Program-made: the position numbers and the translations under genes | The notes under the pieces: generated by a model | Databases searched by the model: none | What the model was told of the DNA's origin: nothing | What the model saw: the letters and a program-made list of their open reading frames with translations, nothing else | Part shown: positions 40,701-49,494 of the stretch, one piece after another | Layout: every line of letters begins with the position of its first letter | Numbering within the stretch: the stretch's first letter is position 1 | Assembly: GCA_964561785.1 (NCBI GenBank) | Contig: CAZLRF010000004.1 | Location: 1-64,000, forward strand | Direction of reading: 5' to 3' | Source of the DNA: DATBSL01 sp964561785 | Lineage (GTDB): Bacteria; Acidobacteriota; Vicinamibacteria; Fen-336 | Length of the DNA stretch: 64,000 nt

Positions 40701-43700
40701 CGAGGCCCCCGGCGCGAGCTGGGCGGTGTTGAGGATCTGCAGGTCCGTGCCGGGCGTGTAGACCCCGTCCCCGTTCGTGTCCCAGTGGATCGTGTTCGTC
40801 CAGCCCTGGCTGCTGTCGACGCCGGTGCCGCTCGTGAGGCCCGGCGCGCGCAGGTCGAACGTGTCGGGAAACGCCTGGTTGTTGATCACGCGGTGCGAGT
40901 ACGCGGTGTACGACCCCGCCTGCACGACGCCGCTGTTGTCGGGCGTCACGATCACCGAGCCGAGCGTGCTCGAGAGCACCGTGATCTCGTCCTTCGCGTC
41001 GTCCCAGACCGTGGCGGTGATGCCGGAGGTCGCGCGCAGCCGCACCGTGTCCTGGACCCCCGCCGGCGTGCCGGCCGGCACCCACACCCGCAGCTGGTAC
41101 TCCCGGGAGCCGCCGGGGGCGAGCGTCCCCGTCGAGGGCGAGAGCGTGCCCGCGTCCCACGTCCCGTCCGCGTTCGTGTCGGAGGCGATCACCACCCCGG
41201 TGTCGGGGTCGACGAGGTCCACCCGCCAGCCCCGCTCGCCGGTTACGGTGAGCGCGTAGGCATCGCTGCGCGTGCCGGTGTTCGTGACCGTGTGCCGGAA
41301 CGTGATCGTCGTCCCCGCCGCTGCGTAGCCGGCGTTGTTGGGCTCGACGTCCACCCGCGGCCGCACGAGCGCGTCGGAGACGGTGCGGCTGCGCGGCGTG
41401 GGGTTCTGCGTCGTGGAGACCGTGGCCGTGTTGTCGATCGACAGCAGGCCGGGAGCCGGCTCGGCGTCGACGACGACCTGGTAGGTGAGGGTGAGGGTCG
41501 CCCCCGCCGGCAGCCGGTAGCTGTTCGCGGGGGTGATCACGTCGGCGCCCGTGACAGGCTGCGTGCACGTCGCGAGCGTGTCGTCGCAAGCGAAGGTCGA
41601 GTTGCCCGTGAATCCGGAGAAGTTGAGGCCCTGGAACCAGCCCGCGTAGTTCGCGTCGGTGCGACGACGCTCCAGGGCCACGTTCGTGTTCGTCGTGTAG
41701 CGGGCCGAGACGAGCGACACCGGGAAGGTATTGGTCGCGTTCGAGGCGCACGAGTTGGAGAAGACGGCCGCTCGCTCGCCGGCGTTCGCCGGCACGGTGA
41801 GGTTCACGATGGCGGTCCCGCTGCTCCCGTTCGTCTTGAACTGGTAGCTGTTCGTGAGGGCGGGATGAGTCAGTGCGTACAGGTCGAAGTTGACGCCCGC
41901 GTTGGCGTAGTGGACGCCGGCGGCGATCAGGGTCTCGTTCGCGTTCTGGGTGACGCCGTTGCCGAGCGTGAGGGCCACGCCCTCGGCCGAGTTGCCCGCT
42001 CCCGCCTGCGCGGTGTAGCCCGCGCCCCACACCCAGGTGTTCGCACGGGCGACGCTCGCGACCGCCGCCGTGTTGTACTCGCCGGCGGCGTTGATGCCGC
42101 CTCCCCCGTTGTTCCCGTTGACGACTTGGGTTCTCTGGACGGTCCACGCGGTGCCCCACTGGAGAACCATCACCGTGCTCGTCGCCGTCTCGAGGCTGGT
42201 CATTCCTACGGCGTTGCGCGCCCAGGAGATCGTGCTGGTGCCGGACGGCGTGAGGCGAGCGTGGCAACTCTTGTGATCGGCCTGCTGCGCGTCGAGGGTG
42301 TCGCAGCCCGCCCCGTTGACGCCGCCCATGAGCATCACTCGGCTGAGGTCGGTCCACGCGACGGCCGACGCGTCCGTGCCGCTCGTGTTCGCGGCGCCGT
42401 GGGTCACGCGCTGAACGTCCAACAACCGGAAGCCGTCGGTCGCGCAGTTGGCGATGCACTCGACGACCGTGACCACGCCGACCCAGCTCGTGCCCGCGGC
42501 GGACGCCCCGCGCGTGAGCGTCAGGCGGTCGAGGCCACCCGACCCCGCGAGGTCGCCGGTGCCCGATCCGGAGGCGTGTCCGTCCCCGGTGAGGGACACG
42601 TAGTCCTGCGCCGGCGTGCGGTTGCCCGTTCCGCCGTCGCCGTCCGAGCCCTTGATGATGACGAAGTAGTCGGGCCTGAGGGGCTGGTTGAGGACGAGGG
42701 TGTAGGACGTGCCGGTGAATCCGGAGCCGATGGAGTACTCGGTGGCCCGGATACCGGCGGTGGTCGTGAGCTGTGCGGTACCCGCGACGTAGCTGGTCCC
42801 CGCCGGGACCGCGTCCGTGAGCGTGATCCCGGTCTGGGTCGTGGTCGTGTTGTTCGTGACGCTGACGGTGTAGGTGATCGTCTGGCCGGGCAGGGCGGTC
42901 CCGCCCGCGTTCGAGGTCTTGGCGATCGTGAGCGGGGGCAGCGCGTAGCCGACGTTTCCGGACGCGACCGTCGAGCTCGCGACCGCGGTGAGGCTCTGCG
43001 GGTCGTTGGCGGTGGTCAGCACCGCGTCGAGGGGCATGTCGGGGTCCGTCTCGTCCACGTCGAGCGTCGTCGCCCCCGCCGCGACGACCACCGAGTACGC
43101 GCCGGTGGCGTCGGTCGTGGCGAGCTGGGTGACGCCGGTCGAGTCGGTGACCCGCACCGTCACGTTCGGGATGCCCGTCTCCCCGCCGTCGAGGACGCCG
43201 TTCGAGTTGGCGTCGAGGAAGACCCGTCCGGTGACGGTGGCGTTGCCCACGATCGGGACCTGGACGAGGTTGGTGTCCGCCGTGCCGACCTGGGTCGCGC
43301 TCACCGTGGCCTGGTTGTTCATGACCTGGCCGCCCGTGCCCGCGTCGACCTGTGCCTGGAAGCGGAAGCGCACGTCGGCGGCGGGGCCGAGGCTCGGGAG
43401 GAGGAGATCGACGGTCGTGCCCGTCAGGGTGCCGGGATCGGCGTCGGCGGCGTCGGTGAGGGCCGAGAACGCGGCGCCGTTGACGCTGTACTGCATCGTG
43501 CCCGGGACGTAGGTGGTGCGGGAGAGGACGAGGGCGTCCGTGACGCGCAGGGCGCTCGCGGTCCCCGCCCCGGTGTTCCGGACCTGGATCTCGAAGGGGA
43601 CGACCTCGAGGGGGTGGAGGACGGAGGGGACGCCGCCCACGATCGTCTTGGTCTCGACGAGGGCGGGCCCCACCACGACCGTCTGGGTCTCGTTCGAGAA

Positions 43701-46382
43701 GAAGGTGGGGGTCTCGTTGCTCTCGAAGATCCCGCGGTTCGGGACCACCTCGCCCACGGGGGTGTCGGCGTTGATGCGGACCTGGAACGTGAGCGTCGCG
43801 CTCTGCCCGGCGCCGAAGCTCGCCGCCGTCCACACGACGGCGTTCTGGAGTGCGTCGTAGGTCACGGCGAAGGGGGCGGCGGTGGTGGCGCTGCCCGCGA
43901 CGTAGGTCGTGCCCGGCGGGATCGCGTCGGTGATGCGGACCGTGGTCTCGGCCACGGACCCGTTGTTGGCCGCGAGGAGGGTGTACGTCAGGACGTCGCC
44001 GGGCTCGGGAGAGCCGTCGTCGGTGGCGAGCTTGGTGAGCGACACGCTCGTCCGGACCACCTCGGCCGCCCCGATGGCGGCGAACGTGCGCCCGGCGTAG
44101 ACGCCGGTCGCGAAGGTCTCGTTCGAGAACGTCGTGGCCCCTCCCGGCGGGACGTTCACCTGGAATCGGATGGTCAGGGTCTGGTCGGCCCCGAGGCTGT
44201 TCGGGGAGAGCGCCCACGCGAGGCGCGTCCGGCCCGGCGAGCCTTCGACCGACGTGGTGGGGTCCGCCGTGCCCTGGGAGAGGTCGGGATAGGTCACGAG
44301 TGTGCTGCCCGCGACGTAGTCGGCGGCGGAGAGGCCGAGCGGCAGCAGGTCGGTGACGGTCAGGCCCGTGATCGGGGTGAACGCGTAGGACCGGACGGTG
44401 ATGGTGAAGGTGACGGGGCCGCCCGTCGCTCCCGAAACCACGGTCGGGGAGGCCGCCTTGCCCACCACCAGCACGGGGTCGAGGAAGCGCTGGGACAGGG
44501 GGTAGACGGTGTACCCGGTGTCGAGGATGGGGTCGCCGCCGTCGGCCTGGTCGGTGTCCTGGCCGTACGCGACCGCGATCGGTTTCGTGGCCTGGATGCG
44601 GGTGCCGGTGTTGTCGTAGTCCTTGTAGTCGTAAACGCGCAGGCTCTGCAGCGCGTCGATCCGGTAGAGACAGCTCGTGAGGCCGGGCAGGTTCCAAGGC
44701 GAGGCGGGCGCGGGGTCGCACGTCCCGTCGTCGCCCACGCCGTTGTTCGGGTAGTCGTCGCTGTCGGTGTCGACGTAGTCGAAGAGGCCGTCGTTGTCGA
44801 AGTCGACCTTGACGAGCGTGTTGTCGAGCGATGCGCTCACGAAGAGCGGGGAGCGGTTGACGGTGTCGCAGACCCCCGGCCCCGCCGGGGGGACCGTGCA
44901 GTCCGGGTCTGTGCCCGGCGTGTTGCCGGTGTACACCCCGCCGAGGGCGATGCGGTTGGCCGGGGTCGAGTTCGTGGCCGGGTCGTTGACCCCGGGCGAG
45001 AACGACGCGGTGTAGGCCCGGGTGAGGAAGTCGGTGGCCAGCCACGAGTAGCCCCAGTCGACGCCCGACTGGAGGTGGTCGTGGAGGGCGAGGCCCCAGA
45101 AGGAACGGTTGGACGTCAGCCGGACGGTCGAGTTGGCCGGGACCTCCCCGACCGCGGCGCGGTAGTCCCGGGTCGAGTTCGCGGGGAGTGCGATCGTGCT
45201 CGTGCGGGGGGTGCGGTCCGAGGCGGTGACCGAGATCGCGTTCACCGCGTCGGGGTTGTAGATGTAGACGTTGAGCGGCCGGTTCCCCTTCACCGCCGGG
45301 TTGTCGCCCGGGGCGGGGAGGATGTAGTCGTTGCCGTGCAGGAGGTCGGGCAGGATCGGGACGAAGTCCGTCGCCCACGTGCCGTCCCCGCCGGAGAAGA
45401 GGAGGATCGCGATCGGTCCCGTGGCGGAGATCTTCGTGTCGGCGTTGATCGTGAGTCCGGTGGCGGCGACGCCGTCGATGGCGCCGCCCGTGCAACGGAA
45501 CGGGGCGGTGGCCTCGTAGGTCAGGCAGTTCGTGTAGTGCTGCCCGCGGTCGAGGGTGAGCGAGACCGTGCCTCCCGTGCCCCCGGGGCTGTTGATGAAG
45601 ACCTGGGTGTCGTCGTCGAACGCGACGATGTTCACCGCGGTGTACTGGAACATCTGGTACGGTCCGCCGAAGGCGTAGCGATCCTCGCCGGCGGGGATGT
45701 AGTAGGACGTGGCCCCCGTGAAGGCCTGGCGGGGGAGGACCTCGGTCGAGCCGCCGATCTGCGGGTACGGCGGAGGAAACTGGTTGTGGATGAGGGCGAG
45801 GGGGCCGCCGCTCGTGAGGAGGCGGTCGCCCCCGTCGAAGCGCGTCGCGATGCCCCGCGGATTGACCGGCACCGTGCACCGGATGCCGAAAGTGCAACCC
45901 GTGAGCCCCCGGTCGGAGTTGAAGGTGATGGGGCTTCCCCGAAAGAGGACGTCCTGGGTGGCGGTGCCGCAGACGATGCGCGGGTCGTTGGTGTAGTCGC
46001 ACGCGCGGCCGTTCGTGGCGCTGCCGTCCCCGAGGACCAGGGTGTTGGTCTGGACAGGCGCCCAGGGGTCGGCCTCGAAGCCGTCCTCCCAGTGGTCGTA
46101 GACGACGACCTGGCCGTCGGCGGACGCCACGGCGCTCACGACCGAGTTCATTCCGTTGTCGAACGCCGGCCCGCCCTCGCCCGTACGGACGCGCTGCATC
46201 ATGTTCCAGACGTGCTGGTCGTAGCCGAGGACGAAGTACTCCTGACGCCCCGTCGGCACGATGACCCCGGAGAGCGCTTCCGCCCCGGCGGCCGGGGCGC
46301 CCGCCAGCAGCGCGCCTGCCAGGGCCAGTCCGGCGCCCGCCCTGCCGCCCGCTCCGCGTGTCACCGGATCATGCTTCCGCAC
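37764..46382 (-). CDS. giant secreted DUF11-repeat protein with C-terminal gingipain (C25) peptidase domain
   Basis: 2,872 residues from GTG 46382, with GGAGGGAG about 9 bases upstream (GTG 46412 and 46364 are alternatives). An Ala-rich signal peptide is followed by an IgGFc-binding-like N-terminal region (~20-480, e.g. GQVVVYDHWEDGFEADPW). Several DUF11-type Ig repeats follow (near 640, 780, 910 and 1150: e.g. VTFTITVRSYAFTPITGLTV, GDVLTYTLLAANNGS) and an SdrD-B-like block (~1047-1128, VFLDANSNGVLDGGETGIPN). Further beta repeats carry Ca-type DTNADG motifs. The last ~350 residues are a C25 cysteine-peptidase domain with HYFGHGG (His2737) and FTWACLSQ (Cys2771); spacing 34 against 33 in gingipain RgpB. 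Probably a cell-surface adhesin-peptidase. Confidence 0.85.
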   Translation of the reverse strand: MRKHDPVTRGAGGRAGAGLALAGALLAGAPAAGAEALSGVIVPTGRQEYFVLGYDQHVWNMMQRVRTGEGGPAFDNGMNSVVSAVASADGQVVVYDHWEDGFEADPWAPVQTNTLVLGDGSATNGRACDYTNDPRIVCGTATQDVLFRGSPITFNSDRGLTGCTFGIRCTVPVNPRGIATRFDGGDRLLTSGGPLALIHNQFPPPYPQIGGSTEVLPRQAFTGATSYYIPAGEDRYAFGGPYQMFQYTAVNIVAFDDDTQVFINSPGGTGGTVSLTLDRGQHYTNCLTYEATAPFRCTGGAIDGVAATGLTINADTKISATGPIAILLFSGGDGTWATDFVPILPDLLHGNDYILPAPGDNPAVKGNRPLNVYIYNPDAVNAISVTASDRTPRTSTIALPANSTRDYRAAVGEVPANSTVRLTSNRSFWGLALHDHLQSGVDWGYSWLATDFLTRAYTASFSPGVNDPATNSTPANRIALGGVYTGNTPGTDPDCTVPPAGPGVCDTVNRSPLFVSASLDNTLVKVDFDNDGLFDYVDTDSDDYPNNGVGDDGTCDPAPASPWNLPGLTSCLYRIDALQSLRVYDYKDYDNTGTRIQATKPIAVAYGQDTDQADGGDPILDTGYTVYPLSQRFLDPVLVVGKAASPTVVSGATGGPVTFTITVRSYAFTPITGLTVTDLLPLGLSAADYVAGSTLVTYPDLSQGTADPTTSVEGSPGRTRLAWALSPNSLGADQTLTIRFQVNVPPGGATTFSNETFATGVYAGRTFAAIGAAEVVRTSVSLTKLATDDGSPEPGDVLTYTLLAANNGSVAETTVRITDAIPPGTTYVAGSATTAAPFAVTYDALQNAVVWTAASFGAGQSATLTFQVRINADTPVGEVVPNRGIFESNETPTFFSNETQTVVVGPALVETKTIVGGVPSVLHPLEVVPFEIQVRNTGAGTASALRVTDALVLSRTTYVPGTMQYSVNGAAFSALTDAADADPGTLTGTTVDLLLPSLGPAADVRFRFQAQVDAGTGGQVMNNQATVSATQVGTADTNLVQVPIVGNATVTGRVFLDANSNGVLDGGETGIPNVTVRVTDSTGVTQLATTDATGAYSVVVAAGATTLDVDETDPDMPLDAVLTTANDPQSLTAVASSTVASGNVGYALPPLTIAKTSNAGGTALPGQTITYTVSVTNNTTTTQTGITLTDAVPAGTSYVAGTAQLTTTAGIRATEYSIGSGFTGTSYTLVLNQPLRPDYFVIIKGSDGDGGTGNRTPAQDYVSLTGDGHASGSGTGDLAGSGGLDRLTLTRGASAAGTSWVGVVTVVECIANCATDGFRLLDVQRVTHGAANTSGTDASAVAWTDLSRVMLMGGVNGAGCDTLDAQQADHKSCHARLTPSGTSTISWARNAVGMTSLETATSTVMVLQWGTAWTVQRTQVVNGNNGGGGINAAGEYNTAAVASVARANTWVWGAGYTAQAGAGNSAEGVALTLGNGVTQNANETLIAAGVHYANAGVNFDLYALTHPALTNSYQFKTNGSSGTAIVNLTVPANAGERAAVFSNSCASNATNTFPVSLVSARYTTNTNVALERRRTDANYAGWFQGLNFSGFTGNSTFACDDTLATCTQPVTGADVITPANSYRLPAGATLTLTYQVVVDAEPAPGLLSIDNTATVSTTQNPTPRSRTVSDALVRPRVDVEPNNAGYAAAGTTITFRHTVTNTGTRSDAYALTVTGERGWRVDLVDPDTGVVIASDTNADGTWDAGTLSPSTGTLAPGGSREYQLRVWVPAGTPAGVQDTVRLRATSGITATVWDDAKDEITVLSSTLGSVIVTPDNSGVVQAGSYTAYSHRVINNQAFPDTFDLRAPGLTSGTGVDSSQGWTNTIHWDTNGDGVYTPGTDLQILNTAQLAPGASQLIFVVVNAPGGTAAGTRDVSHITAFSRVNPDVFGAATDTSTVVTTPRHDLSGGGSRVVAAGDTAVFPGTIVNLGSALERFELTLTPASLYGPDGDGLPHPTELWVDTNADGVPDTLVAADTQGDGTWDVLPPGAWDQDGNGLPDVPVGGGGSFAYELRRPISLQQKVQRDFVTLSTRSITSPATDPDNVTATWVFAAATRAGIKGLRVGEGEVAFATSTQSGTAWFLLHQTDDPTGASGREPLHDQPVASPVPDSITPVLYTVRTRPVEKPYLVIEERETDGDTVWVGPFAAGDARLARFLSEVERRLDAAGVPEEPVRWLKGHRRARLERGRAASAAAGDARSRAATAAAAGLLARRPSGPGAGVKIEVWGEGPVRIPANDLLAAGLPAAGPGAPVRLTHLGRPATFAWEPLPGGGFALAFEARALATDYSDRNVYLLTAGTAFPHASVPLTRSSEPEATGFQRAERQQLYVPSLPAGADPWQWDVLFSGEAWPNPAYDPAAGDFDLPRLAPGAAGPAAVRLRVVGYTRHRHSLTATVNGFAVGSLSFDGAGPALLTGTVPAEALRAAGNRLEIAYQGTALADSPEGDAFAYVDFLDVAAPRSAAPAADFALAPWNPTLPSLRGVEYLVVTHPLFRAQADRIASEKARAGLASAVVETTAAYDRFSAGFVEPRAIQALVRFAARASRSLRYVLLVGDDSFDPLDHSGRGVPSLVPSLFSRDSGWGLVPSENLFADTDGDGRPDVAIGRLPVRTTADAEAAADKIASQATALLALGDAHLAVADNSTPSDAPFRDDAQRSLALLPSGSSLAWADVAEGPAAARAGILAAWQAGVLGTHYFGHGGLTEWADEQVLTVDDVSTLGAGWKPTALFTWACLSQYNLGVDGPSLNEALVLQPGGGALASFGPAGITPPAGQAPLAERVYAELRVPGTSLGEAIRRAKAAVVLSSPAAREVVDGFNLFGDPALVLPHPPVVPR

Positions 46383-46556
46383 TGGTCCGCTCCCTCCGAG
46401 GCCCGGACGCACGCCCGCACCCCACCCCTGCTCCCTCGGTGTGCAAACCCGATGCCGGCAACCCCCCGGTGCCGGTCTCGAGTGAGCCTCGACACAGTGC
46501 CCGCAACGCTCGCTCCATCAACGCCCTGGCGTCACCGTGGACCAAGCCTGCCGGAC

Positions 46557-46589
46557 CGAGACGGCCCATCCCGCAGTCCCGCCGTCTCG
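46557..46589 (-). terminator. stem-loop downstream of bshA
   Basis: CGAGACGGC and GCCGTCTCG form a perfect 9-bp stem with a 15-base loop, 20 bases past the bshA stop in the transcription direction. There is no U-run. It may end or attenuate transcription before the giant gene. The rest of the 227-base spacer (46383-46609) holds only a smaller CCGGCA/TGCCGG inverted pair at 46455-46475. Confidence 0.5.
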
Positions 46590-46609
46590 AATCCGGCCGG
46601 GATGCGGCG

Positions 46610-47725
46610 TCAGGCCCCGAGAACCCGGGCATAGACCGCCTCGTATTGACCGACCACCCGCTCCGCGTCGAACAGCGATTCGACCCGGTGCCGGGCCGCC
46701 TCGCCCATCTCGCGGCGCCGCTCGTCGTCCCTCAGGATCTCGATCGTCCGGGCCGCCATGCCGTCCACGTCGCCCACCGGGAGCAGGTACCCGCTCTCGG
46801 CGTGCTTCACGACCTCGGGCAGGCCGCCCGCGTCCGAGCCCACGACCGGCACGCCCCGGGCCATCGCCTCGAGGGCCGAGAGCCCGAACGACTCGAGCTC
46901 CGAGGGGAGCAGGAACACGTCGGCGAGGCCCACGATCTCCTCGATCGCCTGCTGGGTCCCGAGGAAGCGCAGCCGCTCGCCGAGGCCCAGGCGGCGGGCG
47001 AGGGCCTGGGCGGAGGAGCGCTCCGGGCCCTCCCCGACCATGAGGAGCACGGCGTCGACCTCTCGTGCCACGCGCTCGAAGATGCGCACGACGTCGAGCA
47101 CCCGCTTGACCGGCCGGAAGTTGGAGACGTGGAGCAGCACCTTCTGGCCGGGGGCGGCGAAGGCCGAGCGGTCCGGCCGCTCGAGCGGGTACTGCTCGAG
47201 GTCCACGAAGTTCGGGATGACGTCGATCGGCTTGCGGACCTGGAACTCGGCCTCGGTCATGCGCTGGAGAAAGACCGAGACCGCCGTGACCGCGCAGGAG
47301 CGCTCGATACCGAAGCGGGTGATCTCGAAGAAGGAGCGGTCCTGGCCCACGATCGTGATGTCGGTGCCGTGGAGCGTGGTCACCATCCGGGGCGCGCCGG
47401 GGCCGAGCAGCTGCTGGGCGAGAAACCCCGCGATCGCGTGGGGGATCGCGTAGTGCACGTGGAACAGCTCGAGGCCGTGCTCGCGCGTCGCCTCCGCCAT
47501 CTTGACCGCGAGGGCGAGGTCGTGCGGCGGGTACTCGAACAGCGGGTAGGTCGAGATGTCCACCTCGTGGAAGCAGACGTTCTGCTGGAAGTCGCCGAGC
47601 CGGAAGGGCAGCCGGTACGAGATCACGTGGATGTCGTGCCCGCGCCGGGCGAGCTGCTTGCCGAGCTCCGCGGCGACCGCGCCCGAGCCGCCGACCGTCG
47701 GATAGCAGACGATCCCGATCCTCAC
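46610..47725 (-). CDS. bshA: N-acetyl-alpha-D-glucosaminyl L-malate synthase BshA
   Basis: 371 residues from GTG 47725, overlapping the bshC stop (GTGA). A GT4 glycosyltransferase joining UDP-GlcNAc and L-malate, first step of bacillithiol synthesis. Hallmarks: GIVCYPTVGGSGAVAAELGK, ISYRLPFRL, LFHVHYAIPHAIAGFL, TTLHGTDITIVG, NFVDLEQYP, LLHVSNFRPVKRV and the E-x7-E region LPSELESFGLSALEAMA. Normal length. Confidence 0.96.
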   Translation of the reverse strand: MRIGIVCYPTVGGSGAVAAELGKQLARRGHDIHVISYRLPFRLGDFQQNVCFHEVDISTYPLFEYPPHDLALAVKMAEATREHGLELFHVHYAIPHAIAGFLAQQLLGPGAPRMVTTLHGTDITIVGQDRSFFEITRFGIERSCAVTAVSVFLQRMTEAEFQVRKPIDVIPNFVDLEQYPLERPDRSAFAAPGQKVLLHVSNFRPVKRVLDVVRIFERVAREVDAVLLMVGEGPERSSAQALARRLGLGERLRFLGTQQAIEEIVGLADVFLLPSELESFGLSALEAMARGVPVVGSDAGGLPEVVKHAESGYLLPVGDVDGMAARTIEILRDDERRREMGEAARHRVESLFDAERVVGQYEAVYARVLGA

Positions 47726-49350
47726 AGCCTCACCACCACGTGCCCGCGGGCGAAGGGGTCGATCGCTGCCCCGACCTCGTCGACGAGCGCGAGGCCGTGG
47801 CGGGCGAGGACGCCGACGAGGGCGAGGCCGCGCTCCTGGAGCGCGCCCCCCGGCACGAGGGCGTCGCGCGTGCGCCGCAATCTCTCCGCCCGGCCCGCGT
47901 CGCGCTTCTTGAGGGCGCGCAGGGCCTTCTCGTGAAGGCCCTCGACCTGGTGGAGCGCCCGGCCCCGGGCCGAGGCCGCCGCCGCGCGCAGGGTGGGGTC
48001 CTTCGCCGCGAGCGCCGCCTCGACGTCGGCCATCTCGCGCTCGATCGCCGCGCGCGCGCGCGCGAAGGCCGCCTCGACGTCGGGGTGCGCCTCGCGCGCC
48101 CAGCGCGAGACGAGCGATTCGGGATCGGCCACGAGGTCGGCGAGGGAGAGCCCCTCCGCGTCGAGGGCCCGGGCGTGGGCGGGCTCGACGAGGGTCAGGC
48201 TCGGCCGCGGCACGAGCGCCGGTCGAGGCACCCCGAAGTGCGCGTAGGCCTTGCCGATCTGGGCGTGGTAGGCGATCTCGGCGGGTCCCCCGACGTAGGC
48301 CGCGGTCGGGAGGATCGCGTCCTGGGCGATCGGGCGCAGGAGCGCGCCCGGGCTCCACGGGAGAGGATCCTCCTCGAGGCGGGCGAGCGCCTCCGCGAGC
48401 GGCCAGCGCTCGCGCGTGCCCCGCACCTCGACGACGCCCCCCTGCAGACCGAGGGCCCGGCGCCGTCCATCGACCACCGCGAAGAGGTTGAGAAAGCCGG
48501 GGCGCACGGGCACCTGCTGGTGGTAGCCGGCGGCGAGGAGCGCCTCGCCCTGCTGTGCCGCGAGGCGCGAGACGGGCGAGCCCTCACGCAGCTCCCGGGC
48601 GAGGACCGGCGCCACGAGGCGCTTGAGGACGTGGTCCGCCGGGTCGAGCACGACGAGGTCCGGGAGCACCCTCGACACGAGCCTCGCGAAGGCCTCGGAA
48701 ACCGTCGTCCCCGGCCGATAGGCCTCATAAACGAGGCCCAGCATCTCGTCGCGCCCGAGGGCGGGGGGCAGGACCCGTCCGAGCTCCTCCAGGAGCCCGA
48801 CGATCGAGTCGTCGAGCGTCACCGCCCAGGCTGGCTCTCCCGAGGGCTCCTCCCGCGGGGCGTAGCGCAGGGTCCGGATCCCGCCCGCCGCGTCCACGAC
48901 GCTCGCCGAGCGGATCTCCGCGAAGTCGTGGTCGTCCGAAGCGACCCAGAAGACGGGCACCACCGGCCGCCCCCGCTCCCGCTCGAGCAGTCGGGCGAGG
49001 AGGAGCGTCCCGAGCGCCTTCCACAGGACGAAGAGCGGCCCGCCGAAGAGGCCGGCCTGCTGCCCCGTGACCACTGCGGTCGCCCCCGGCTCGGCGAGCC
49101 GGGCGGCCTGCTCCGCCGCCCGGAGGGAGCCCCGGCCCTCCTGCTGGCGAGCGAGCGCGTCCGCCACGAGGCGCAGCGGCCTCTCGAGGGCGAGCGCCGC
49201 CTCGGCCCCGGCGTGGATGTCGGGGAGGGAGAGGCCGGCCGCGAGGAAGGCTCGCGCCGAGGGGCGCGCGTCGAGCGCGTCGAGGAACAGGGGGCTGAGC
49301 GGCTGGTGTAGCGCGCGGTAGTCGAAGACCTCGACGCGGGGCGCAGGCAT
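47722..49350 (-). CDS. bshC: bacillithiol biosynthesis cysteine-adding enzyme BshC
   Basis: 542 residues from ATG 49350. Thought to ligate cysteine to GlcN-malate to finish bacillithiol. Motifs: VTGQQAGLFGGPLFVLWKAL, VPVFWVASDDHDFAEI, the long Arg/Glu helix region and the C-terminal GLALVGVLARHGLALVDEV segment typical of the family. ATG 49371 would add seven residues, but that ATG lies within the TATGCTATGCT -10-like sequence, so 49350 fits better with a near-leaderless mRNA. First gene of the bsh block. Confidence 0.94.
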   Translation of the reverse strand: MPAPRVEVFDYRALHQPLSPLFLDALDARPSARAFLAAGLSLPDIHAGAEAALALERPLRLVADALARQQEGRGSLRAAEQAARLAEPGATAVVTGQQAGLFGGPLFVLWKALGTLLLARLLERERGRPVVPVFWVASDDHDFAEIRSASVVDAAGGIRTLRYAPREEPSGEPAWAVTLDDSIVGLLEELGRVLPPALGRDEMLGLVYEAYRPGTTVSEAFARLVSRVLPDLVVLDPADHVLKRLVAPVLARELREGSPVSRLAAQQGEALLAAGYHQQVPVRPGFLNLFAVVDGRRRALGLQGGVVEVRGTRERWPLAEALARLEEDPLPWSPGALLRPIAQDAILPTAAYVGGPAEIAYHAQIGKAYAHFGVPRPALVPRPSLTLVEPAHARALDAEGLSLADLVADPESLVSRWAREAHPDVEAAFARARAAIEREMADVEAALAAKDPTLRAAAASARGRALHQVEGLHEKALRALKKRDAGRAERLRRTRDALVPGGALQERGLALVGVLARHGLALVDEVGAAIDPFARGHVVVRL

Positions 49351-49415
49351 CTCGAGCGCAGAGCATAGCATACCCGCAACCCATTCTGATGTAGCAACTT
49401 GTGGGCGTTGCCGGT

Positions 49416-49445
49416 TTGACACCCCTCGCGCGCGGGTGCTACAGT
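49416..49445 (+). promoter_or_regulatory. strong sigma70-type promoter for the kinase operon
   Basis: Perfect -35 TTGACA (49416-49421), 18-base spacer, and extended -10 TGC-TACAGT (49440-49445). Predicted start near 49452, about 43 bases before ATG 49495. The best promoter match in the window. Confidence 0.75.
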
Positions 49446-49494
49446 CGTCGCGCGAGGGAGGAGTGTCGGCAGCGATCGGGGCGCGAGCGGATCG

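Noticed and set aside
46383..46609. Possible c-di-GMP or other riboswitch before the giant gene
   Set aside because: GGTTGCCGG and GGTTTGC pieces are present, but the conserved core and pairing of the GEMM class were not found; only simple hairpins could be supported.
37131..46634. A 9.5-kb open frame on the plus strand opposite the giant gene
   Set aside because: It is Arg/Gly/Val/Asp-rich low-complexity protein with no domain, caused by strong GC third-position bias. The minus-strand frame has a signal peptide, DUF11 repeats and a peptidase dyad.
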